A stretch of 6,361 nucleotides of DNA from Leptolyngbya sp. SIO4C5 (GTDB taxonomy: Bacteria > Cyanobacteriota > Cyanobacteriia > Phormidesmidales > Phormidesmidaceae), in assembly GCA_010671965.1 (NCBI GenBank), contig JAAHIC010000278.1, positions 1 to 6,361 of the forward strand, given 5' to 3'. The notes under the pieces were generated by a model, which was not told where the DNA came from, searched no databases, and was given only the letters and a program-made list of their open reading frames with translations. A program made the position numbers and the translations under genes. Positions 1 to 5,338 of this stretch are shown here, piece by piece (within the stretch, counting starts at the first letter, position 1; each line of letters begins with the position of its first letter).

Positions 1-805
1 TGTCGATCCAGGGCTGGTGCTGCAGCTTTTGCAGCACCAGCCCTGGATCGACTGAGCCGCTGCGGCTGCCCATCATCAACCCTTCTAGGGGCGTATAGCC
101 CATTGTGGTGTCAACACTGCAGCCATTTTGCACCGCAGCCAGAGAGCAGCCATTGCCTAAATGACAGGTAATCAGCCGCAAGTCTGCCAGCGGTTTTTCT
201 AGCAACTGCGCGGCCCGCTGCCCGCAGTATTGATGGCTAATGCCGTGAAATCCATAGCGGCGAATGCCCTGCGATCGCCAGTCGTAGGGTACCGCGTAGG
301 TAAAAGCGGCTTCTGGCATTTGGGCGTGGAAGGCGGTGTCAAAGGCGGCTACCTGAGACACGTTGCCAAGGATCCCAGCGATCGCTTCAATGCCTTCTAG
401 ATTAAGCGGGTTGTGCTCCGGCGCTAGGGGAATCAAGTCTTCAATGGTCTGTTTCACGGCGGCGTCAATTCGGACGCTGTCGTGGTATTTCTCGCCGCCG
501 TGAACGACCCGGTGGCCGACGATAGCGATCGACTCTGGCCCCGCAATGACCTGAGTTTTGCCGCTCCACAGGGTTTCTAAGAGCTGAGCTAGCCCTTCTT
601 GCCGCGACGAAACCGACAGCACTGTCTCCTCTGTCTCTCCTGTCGCCGTTTTGACCGTCCGCTCAACTTTGCCTTGCTGATGGGTCCAGTCGAGCTGCCC
701 TTGCCAGAGCGGCTCTGGCGGATCGTTTGGCAGGGAGTCGGCTGCAAGATCATAGAGGCAGCATTTGTGGCTGCTGGATCCGGCGTTGAGGATGAGAATG
801 TGCAT
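1..805 (-). CDS. ackA: Acetate kinase, 3' end cut by window edge
   Basis: Cytoplasmic enzyme that reversibly converts acetyl-phosphate and ADP to acetate and ATP. The reading frame starts at ATG 805 and stays open to the left edge: 268 codons, about two thirds of the usual ~400. The N-terminus MHILILNAGSSSHK carries the phosphate-binding motif of the acetate/sugar kinase fold. Visible family residues are N7, R99 (GHRVVHGG), H131 (PEHNP), D156 (FDTAFH), H187 (YGFHGISH), the HLGNG loop at 215-219 and R248 (MMGSRSG). They match the catalytic set of Methanosarcina acetate kinase; the C-terminal glutamate and nucleotide-site residues lie outside the window. An in-frame TAA 15 nt upstream fixes ATG 805 as the first ATG; no Shine-Dalgarno is evident. 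It is third in a leftward set after phosphoketolase, which makes its substrate. The last ~8 visible residues (LQHQPWID) lie in a perfect fold-back repeat and may not be genuine. Identity is near certain. Confidence 0.95.
   Translation of the reverse strand, partial: MHILILNAGSSSHKCCLYDLAADSLPNDPPEPLWQGQLDWTHQQGKVERTVKTATGETEETVLSVSSRQEGLAQLLETLWSGKTQVIAGPESIAIVGHRVVHGGEKYHDSVRIDAAVKQTIEDLIPLAPEHNPLNLEGIEAIAGILGNVSQVAAFDTAFHAQMPEAAFTYAVPYDWRSQGIRRYGFHGISHQYCGQRAAQLLEKPLADLRLITCHLGNGCSLAAVQNGCSVDTTMGYTPLEGLMMGSRSGSVDPGLVLQKLQHQPWID
2..52. repeat. Perfect 23-bp inverted repeat at left edge, inside ackA
   Basis: Bases 2-24 are the exact reverse complement of 30-52, with a 5-nt loop (25-29, gcttt). 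The right arm encodes the conserved acetate kinase stretch SVDPGLVLQ on the minus strand. The left arm is simply its mirror copy, which happens to remain open as LQHQPWID. A hairpin this long and perfect within a coding region, at the very edge of the sequence, is best read as a fold-back chimera, but a natural hairpin is not excluded. Confidence 0.9.
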
Positions 806-965
806 GAGCTTGAGGAGCTTTTAATAAGAGCGATCGCGGCGGGGCAGGTTTGGTTGAGAGATGGCGGTCATAGCTGAAGCAGATTGCGCCAATCTGCCTG
901 TACGGATTTTTCTCAGCTTGTGCGACTCCCTGTCTTCCTCACTTCCTTTGCTTCTATCTCTGCCC
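806..965 (-). other. Spacer between phosphatase gene and ackA with hairpin and purine-rich tract
   Basis: 160 nt lie between the phosphatase stop and the ackA start. Read leftward, the first ~45 nt (965-923) are almost all purine on the transcribed-sense strand. A perfect 8-bp hairpin follows at 897-879 (GCAGATTG, 3-nt loop, CAATCTGC). No T-tract follows it, so it does not look like an intrinsic terminator; it could be an RNA-processing or stability element in a joint transcript. A HIP1 site lies at 830-837. No convincing promoter or ribosome binding site for ackA was seen. Confidence 0.5.
879..897. repeat. Perfect 8-bp hairpin upstream of ackA
   Basis: GCAGATTG (879-886), loop cgc (887-889), CAATCTGC (890-897). 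The stem is perfect and the loop very short. It lies in the spacer 74 nt before the ackA start codon. No U-run follows on either strand, so it is not called a terminator. Confidence 0.7.
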
Positions 966-1604
966 TTATGTCCCTGGCAGATTGCGCAGTTCAGCGGGCA
1001 GGTGGGCGCGATCGCCGTGGCTTCTGAGCAGCGGCCCGTGTACGTCAAATTCAATAGTGCTGACGGAGGCAACAGGCATGGCAACGCGATCGCGGTAGCG
1101 GCCTAAGTCGATGCCCAGTAGGTTGCAGAGAACAATCCGCGTTGTGGATTTGTGGGAAACCACTAGGACATTACCGGAGGTATGCTTTTCCTCAATTTCT
1201 GCCATTACCAGGGCGGCGCGGCTGCCTACCTGCACAGCGGTTTCCCCCCCGGTGGGTGGGTTCCAAGCCGGTTCGGTGAGCCAGCGCACGTAGTCGTCGG
1301 GAAATTCGCGGTGAACAGCGGGTTTATCGTTGCCTTCCCACTGGCCAAAGTCCATTTCTTTCAGCCCGTCTCGGAGCTGCATCTCCAGTCCGGTTAGCTC
1401 ACAGATTGGCGTTGCCGTGGCAACGGTGCGCTTCATGGGGCTGACGTAAATGGCTTCCCACTGGAATGACTGATAGGCTTTGGCAAACGCCTCGGCCATA
1501 GCTTTGCCTACATCGGTCAGATCTGGATCTGAAACACCACAAAAGCCATCATTGCGGCTGGATTCGGTTTCACCATGTCGCAAGAAATAAACGGTCAAGC
1601 TCAT
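966..1604 (-). CDS. Histidine phosphatase family protein (phosphoglycerate-mutase-like)
   Basis: A 212-residue, probably soluble cytoplasmic phosphatase of the histidine phosphatase superfamily (branch 1, the GpmB/CobC/PspA-like group). The catalytic motif LRHGET is at residues 8-13, with R9 and the nucleophile H10. R59 in SPMKRTVATA, E83 in LKEMDFGQWEG (acid/base) and H151 in VVSHKSTTR complete the phosphate pocket, so it appears catalytically intact. The length is normal for a single-domain member. The substrate cannot be read from sequence: sugar phosphates, phosphoserine, 3-phosphoglycerate and alpha-ribazole phosphate are all handled by relatives. The second histidine motif has KSTT where many members have a GG-containing stretch, which may bear on specificity. 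ATG 1604 is preceded by an A/T-rich stretch without a Shine-Dalgarno; the motif begins only 8 residues in, so the start is well placed. It sits between xfp and ackA, suggesting a role in the same carbon route (inference). Confidence 0.9.
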   Translation of the reverse strand: MSLTVYFLRHGETESSRNDGFCGVSDPDLTDVGKAMAEAFAKAYQSFQWEAIYVSPMKRTVATATPICELTGLEMQLRDGLKEMDFGQWEGNDKPAVHREFPDDYVRWLTEPAWNPPTGGETAVQVGSRAALVMAEIEEKHTSGNVLVVSHKSTTRIVLCNLLGIDLGRYRDRVAMPVASVSTIEFDVHGPLLRSHGDRAHLPAELRNLPGT

Positions 1605-1738
1605 ATTTTTTAAAATTTAGCGGCTAAAGTTAGTTCCCTGATCTCAGGAACTAGGTTTCTGTGATCTTACTAGAGCCAAGGCTTTCGCTTTGGCCTCAGA
1701 AACCTAATTCCGGTTTTTGGCTTTGACCAGAGCTTTCC
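1605..1738. other. xfp-phosphatase spacer with three inverted repeats
   Basis: 134 nt. An outer perfect 10-bp repeat (TAGGTTTCTG at 1652-1661, CAGAAACCTA at 1697-1706) encloses a second stem (GCCAAGGC 1675-1682, GCTTTGGC 1687-1694, one G-T pair, 4-nt loop). A third repeat abuts it at 1631-1653 (TAGTTC...GAACTA with inner CTG/CAG), sharing two bases with the outer arm. The stems could form alternative structures. A T-rich run does not directly follow either on the leftward transcript, so a clean intrinsic terminator is not supported. Attenuation, partial termination or mRNA processing between xfp and the phosphatase gene is possible (inference). A 13-nt palindrome TTTAGCGGCTAAA lies at 1616-1628, shortly before the phosphatase start. 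Confidence 0.6.
1652..1706. repeat. Nested inverted repeat downstream of xfp
   Basis: A perfect 10-bp outer stem (1652-1661 with 1697-1706) surrounds an inner 8-bp stem with one wobble (1675-1682 with 1687-1694). It starts 33 nt after the xfp stop codon in the direction of transcription. It may protect the xfp mRNA 3' end or attenuate readthrough. No typical T-tract is present. Confidence 0.6.
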
Positions 1739-4126
1739 TTAATACGGCCACTTCCAGTCGCGGATTTCGGGCATGTCTTCGCCGTGCTCGTAGACGTACT
1801 GTTTGTGCTCTACGAACTTGTCGTGAATCATCTGCTTCACGTGGGCCTTTTGATAGACGAAGCGGGGAATGCGATCGAGGGCATCATCCGCTAGGCTAAA
1901 GCGATCGATCTCATTGCGCACCACCATGTCAAAGGGCGTGGTGGTGGTGCCTTCTTCTTTGTAACCCCGCACGTGCAGATTGCCGTGGTTGGGGCGGCTA
2001 TAGGTCAATCGGTGAATCAGCCAGGGATAGCCATGAAAGGCAAAGATGATCGGCTTATCGGGGGTAAACATGCTGACAAAATCGACATCGCTGGTGCCGT
2101 GGGGATGTTCGCTGGCAGGCTGCAGCGCCATCAGGTCTACCACATTCACGACGCGAATCTTGATATCGGGCAGATGCTGACGCAGAAAATCTACAGCCGC
2201 CAGGGTTTCCTGAGTGGGTACATCGCCGCAGCAGGCCATCACGACATCCGGTTCACTGTCTTGGTCGTTGCTGGCCCACTGCCAGATGCTCATGCCCTGG
2301 GTGCAGTGCTTGATGGCTTGATCCATCGTTAGATACTGCAGTTCCGGCTGCTTGCCCGCCACGATGACGTTGACATAATTGCGGCTTTTGAGGCAGTGAT
2401 CGGCTACTGACAGCAGGGTATTGGCATCGGGGGGCAGATAGACGCGGATGACGTCGGCCTTTTTGTTCACTACATGGTCGATAAAGCCGGGGTCTTGGTG
2501 CGAAAAACCATTATGATCCTGTCGCCAGACGTGGGAAGTCAGCAGGTAGTTGAGGGAGGCAATGGGACGCCGCCAGGGAATCTCTTTCTTCGTTACCTTC
2601 AGCCACTTGGCGTGCTGGTTGAACATGGAGTCAATGATGTGGATGAAGGCTTCATAGCAGGAGAAAAAGCCGTGGCGTCCGGTGAGCAAGTAGCCCTCTA
2701 GCCAGCCCTGACAGGTGTGCTCGCTGAGAATCTCCATGATGCGGCCATCGGGGCTGAGATCGCCGCCTTCGCTGTCTTCCGGAAGCCGGTCGGCCATCCA
2801 GGTACGCTTGGTGACTTCTAACAGGGCGCTGAGGCGGTTGGAGGCGGTTTCGTCGGGGCCAAAGACACGGAACGTTTCCATATTGTTCTGCATCACATCC
2901 CGCAGAAAGGCGCCCAGCACTTTGGTTGCCTGTTCGTAGGTTGTACCTGGCTGATCGACGGTGATAGCGTAGTCCCGAAAGTCTGGCAAACTCAGGTCGC
3001 GTAGCAGAATGCCGCCGTTGGCATGGGGATTGGCTCCCATCCGTCGTTCGCCAGTGGGAGCAAGGGCTTTGAGTTCTGGAATGAGCTGGCCGTTTTCGTC
3101 AAACAGTTCCTCTGGCCGATAGCTTTTCATCCAGGCTTCGAGCTGCTGGACGTGGTCAGAATTTTTAGCGATGCCAGAAATAGGAACCTGGTGCGATCGC
3201 CAAAAATCCTCTACTTTCTTGCCATCAACTGACTCTGGGCCAGTCCAACCTTTGGGCGATCGCAGCACAATCATCGGCCACTGCGGTCGCTGCACCTCAT
3301 CGCCCTCACGAGCTGAGCGCTGAATTTCCTCAATCTCTTCCAAGGCTGCATCTAGCGTCCGTGCCATCGCCTGATGCATTTTCTCTGGCTCGGAGCCTTC
3401 GACGAAATAGGGCTTGTAGCCATAGCCGACAAACAGGCTTTCTAACTCTTCATGGCTCATGCGGGCCATCAGCGTCGGGTTAGCGATTTTGTAGCCGTTG
3501 AGATGCAAAATCGGCAGCACTGCTCCGTCACGAGCCGGATTGAGAAATTTATTGGAGTGCCAAGCCGCCGCCAGTGGCCCGGTTTCTGCCTCGCCATCAC
3601 CAATGACGCAGGCGACCACTAGATCGGGATTGTCAAAGGCCGCACCGTAGGCATGAGAAAGGGAATAGCCTAGCTCGCCCCCTTCATGAATCGAGCCGGG
3701 CGTTTCTGGTGCCACGTGGCTAGGGACGCCGCCGGGAAAAGAAAACTGTTTAAACAGCCGCTTCATCCCAGTTTCGTTCTCGGCAATGTTGGGATAGTGC
3801 TCGCTATAGCTGCCTTCTAAATAGGTATTTGCCACCAGTCCAGGGCCACCATGCCCCGGCCCCGCAATGTAAATCATGCTGAGGTCACGCGCTTTAATCA
3901 CCCGGTTAAGGTGGACATAGATGAAGTTAAGTCCTGGTGTGGTTCCCCAATGGCCTAACAAACGCGGCTTAATGTGGCTTTGCTGCAGGGGGGCTTTCAG
4001 CAGCGGATTATCTAATAAATAAATTTGACCGACAGATAAATAGTTGGCCGCTCGCCAGTAGGCATTCATCTGCTGTAGCGCTTCAGCAGAGAGCGGATAG
4101 GTATCGGTTGCTTGTATAGTAACCAT
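1739..4126 (-). CDS. xfp: Phosphoketolase (xylulose-5-P/fructose-6-P)
   Basis: Thiamine-diphosphate enzyme that cleaves xylulose-5-P (or fructose-6-P) with phosphate to acetyl-phosphate plus glyceraldehyde-3-P (or erythrose-4-P). In cyanobacteria it bypasses pyruvate decarboxylation and yields acetyl units without CO2 loss. The 795 residues match the full family length. The N-terminal domain (about 5-370) shows H59 (LLGHWGT), H92 (GPGHGGPG), H137 ([11 protein letters not shown]) and the ThDP/metal motif from G176-D177-G178-E179 (GDGEAETGP). The middle domain (about 380-580) has [12 protein letters not shown], with E477 as the likely activating glutamate, the GRHGFF loop and [10 protein letters not shown] near 538-547. 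The C-terminal domain (about 590-795) ends in RDWKWPY. ATG 4126 gives a standard N-terminus; a weak GGA lies 8 nt upstream. It is first in the leftward set with the phosphatase and ackA, so acetyl-phosphate would feed acetate kinase. Some cyanobacterial homologues are reported to be ATP-inhibited; the sequence alone does not show that here. Confidence 0.98.
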   Translation of the reverse strand: MVTIQATDTYPLSAEALQQMNAYWRAANYLSVGQIYLLDNPLLKAPLQQSHIKPRLLGHWGTTPGLNFIYVHLNRVIKARDLSMIYIAGPGHGGPGLVANTYLEGSYSEHYPNIAENETGMKRLFKQFSFPGGVPSHVAPETPGSIHEGGELGYSLSHAYGAAFDNPDLVVACVIGDGEAETGPLAAAWHSNKFLNPARDGAVLPILHLNGYKIANPTLMARMSHEELESLFVGYGYKPYFVEGSEPEKMHQAMARTLDAALEEIEEIQRSAREGDEVQRPQWPMIVLRSPKGWTGPESVDGKKVEDFWRSHQVPISGIAKNSDHVQQLEAWMKSYRPEELFDENGQLIPELKALAPTGERRMGANPHANGGILLRDLSLPDFRDYAITVDQPGTTYEQATKVLGAFLRDVMQNNMETFRVFGPDETASNRLSALLEVTKRTWMADRLPEDSEGGDLSPDGRIMEILSEHTCQGWLEGYLLTGRHGFFSCYEAFIHIIDSMFNQHAKWLKVTKKEIPWRRPIASLNYLLTSHVWRQDHNGFSHQDPGFIDHVVNKKADVIRVYLPPDANTLLSVADHCLKSRNYVNVIVAGKQPELQYLTMDQAIKHCTQGMSIWQWASNDQDSEPDVVMACCGDVPTQETLAAVDFLRQHLPDIKIRVVNVVDLMALQPASEHPHGTSDVDFVSMFTPDKPIIFAFHGYPWLIHRLTYSRPNHGNLHVRGYKEEGTTTTPFDMVVRNEIDRFSLADDALDRIPRFVYQKAHVKQMIHDKFVEHKQYVYEHGEDMPEIRDWKWPY

Positions 4127-4348
4127 TGCTAATTCCGATTTTTAAGGACTTCTTACTGTCTTCTCGTAATTTAGCGTCAATAACAATTTTATTCAGCTTT
4201 GAGAAACTCTTTTATTGAAAGATTGCAGAGTAGGGTATTTAGATTTTTGAGCGAAGCGATCGCCTTTAAATCTATCAAAAGGTTAATTAGCAATTGGAGC
4301 AGAGGTTGAGCAGAAAAATGTATGGTTAATAACATCTATCGCTATACC

Positions 4349-4368
4349 ACCGCCTAGAAAAAGGCGGT
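4349..4368. repeat. GC-rich hairpin in the xfp-dps intergenic region
   Basis: ACCGCCT (4349-4355), loop agaaaa, AGGCGGT (4362-4368): a perfect 7-bp stem in otherwise A/T-rich DNA. Rightward, only a short TTT follows, so it would be a weak terminator at best, perhaps closing a short transcript that starts upstream. An operator or RNA structure is equally possible. Confidence 0.5.
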
Positions 4369-4586
4369 TTGCTAAATGCGCAAAGCCCTTAGCAGCAAGA
4401 ATATGCTGGCTCAAGCCAGGTCGCTCAATCATTCTTTGCTCAATCAGTTCGACCTAAGCGACAAAGCTTAATCTCTAGTAAAAGCTTTTCTAAAGAGCCA
4501 TCAAGAAAAAAGCCTATTTGCGACATCTACCCAAAGAAAGAAATCATTTACTTCATCCTGTTAGAAAACTAACTGAAGGGTTTAGA

Positions 4587-4603
4587 CCTGCTTTCAAAGT
4601 AGG
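4587..4603 (+). repeat. Small hairpin in the dps leader
   Basis: CCTGCTT pairs with AAGTAGG around a 3-nt loop: 7 bp including one G-U. It lies 12 nt before a GAAGGA sequence (4615-4620) and about 75 nt before the preferred dps start. If transcribed it could affect translation or stability; there is no direct evidence for a switch. Confidence 0.35.
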
Positions 4604-4676
4604 CTCTGTCTCCTGAAGGATGTTTCAAATCAATAAAATTTCTTTAATAGAAAGAGCAGTCAAAAGAATATTTTCT

Positions 4677-5210
4677 ATGAAAAGCATTAACATCGGCCTC
4701 ACAGAAGAACAACGCAATGGCGTTAACGATTTGTTGAATCGCGACCTGGCAGACGCTTACCTGCTCATCATTAAGACCAAGAAGTACCACTGGGATGTGG
4801 TCGGTCCTCAGTTCCGTACCCTACATGAACTGTGGCAAGAGCAATACGAAGCAATTGCGCTTAACATCGACGCGATCGCTGAGCGGATCCGGACTTTGGG
4901 GGGTTACCCGGTTGGTACAGCAGAAGGTTTCTTGAAGCTAACCACCATCAAAGAGCACACCAACGACTTGCCTACCGCAACTGAAATGGTGGCTCGTCTC
5001 GTTGACGACCATGAGCAGATCATCCGCAATCTGCGCGAGCACATCGACAAGTGCCAAGACGACTACCATGATGAAGGCACCGCTGATTTCCTCACCGGAC
5101 TGATGGAAGCTCACGAAGAAATGGCCTGGATGCTACGTTCCTTCATCGAAGGCGAGCGCCTAGCTGCTGACGGCTCTAGCCGCGATGCCCGCACCCCGGT
5201 AACGGCGTAG
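4677..5210 (+). CDS. dps: Dps/DpsA-type ferritin-like DNA-protection protein
   Basis: Ferritin-family four-helix protein that normally forms a 12-subunit cage, oxidises Fe(II) with peroxide, stores iron and protects DNA. In 177-residue numbering, helix B carries H38 (KKYHWDVVGPQF), H50 (LHELW), D65 and E69 (NIDAIAER), the expected ferroxidase set at the subunit interface. The position four residues after H50, normally Asp or Glu, is Gln54; E55 is next to it. The motif GGYPVGTAEGFLKL and the C-terminal helix (MEAHEEMAWMLRSF) fit the cyanobacterial DpsA group. ATG 4677 gives MKSINIGLTEEQR, the family's usual N-terminus and length. ATG 4620 would add 19 mostly basic and hydrophobic residues, but its only Shine-Dalgarno-like sequence (AAGGA) overlaps the start codon, so I prefer 4677 even though its own upstream site is weak. 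It is divergent from xfp, monocistronic and followed by an intrinsic terminator. Confidence 0.93.
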   Translation: MKSINIGLTEEQRNGVNDLLNRDLADAYLLIIKTKKYHWDVVGPQFRTLHELWQEQYEAIALNIDAIAERIRTLGGYPVGTAEGFLKLTTIKEHTNDLPTATEMVARLVDDHEQIIRNLREHIDKCQDDYHDEGTADFLTGLMEAHEEMAWMLRSFIEGERLAADGSSRDARTPVTA

Positions 5211-5237
5211 GATCTCATCTTTTCAGAAACCGCTTGG

Positions 5238-5271
5238 GCGGGGGTGCGCACTGCATCCCCGCTTTTGTTTT
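5238..5271 (+). terminator. Intrinsic terminator after dps
   Basis: GCGGGGGTGC (5238-5247) pairs with GCATCCCCGC (5253-5262) over 10 bp with one G-U, around loop gcact. TTTTGTTTT follows at 5263-5271. It lies 27 nt after the dps stop codon and separates dps from the symporter gene, making dps a transcription unit of its own on its downstream side. Confidence 0.9.
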
Positions 5272-5292
5272 GCCGCTGTATCTGTCACCCGT

Positions 5293-5309
5293 TGTAAAGC
5301 TTCGTTACA
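5293..5309. promoter_or_regulatory. Possible operator upstream of symporter gene
   Basis: TGTAA, 7 nt, TTACA: a short perfect dyad ending 29 nt before the symporter start codon, between the dps terminator and the gene. It resembles a dimeric regulator site. It contains GTA and TAC separated by 9 nt, one more than the 8 of the NtcA consensus, so NtcA is not claimed. TCTAAT at 5321-5326 could serve as a -10 element, but no well-spaced -35 was found. Confidence 0.3.
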
Positions 5310-5338
5310 CTACTAAATGTTCTAATTGATACGCTTAA

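Larger units (their letters stand above)
4127..4676. other. Divergent intergenic region between xfp and dps
   Basis: About 550 nt, clearly richer in A/T than its flanks, with no credible ORF of its own apart from a 19-codon in-frame extension of dps (4620-4676). It must hold the xfp promoter (leftward) and the dps promoter (rightward). A possible -35 for xfp, TTGACG on the minus strand near 4175-4180, lacks a good -10 partner, so no promoter is called. Structured elements are a 7-bp repeat TAGATTT/AAATCTA (4240-4246, 4268-4274) around a HIP1 site (4256-4263), a 7-bp GC-rich hairpin at 4349-4368 and a 7-bp hairpin at 4587-4603. The length leaves room for a long dps leader or a small RNA, but nothing was recognised. 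Confidence 0.6.

Noticed and set aside
599..877. Plus-strand ORF of 92 codons opposite the start of ackA
   Set aside because: It is antisense to the clear acetate kinase N-terminus; its translation shows no family features.
821..1106. Overlapping small ORFs on both strands around the phosphatase 3' end
   Set aside because: They overlap the well-supported phosphatase frame or the spacer, have low-complexity translations and resemble no known family.
1973..2939. Plus-strand ORFs inside xfp
   Set aside because: They are antisense shadows of a complete 795-residue phosphoketolase frame.
4349..4368. Terminator in the xfp-dps intergenic region
   Set aside because: The stem is only 7 bp and just three T residues follow, with no upstream gene in that direction that would need one.
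5293..5309. NtcA nitrogen-control site upstream of the symporter gene
   Set aside because: GTA and TAC are separated by 9 nt rather than the consensus 8, and no well-placed -10 follows; kept only as a possible dyad operator.
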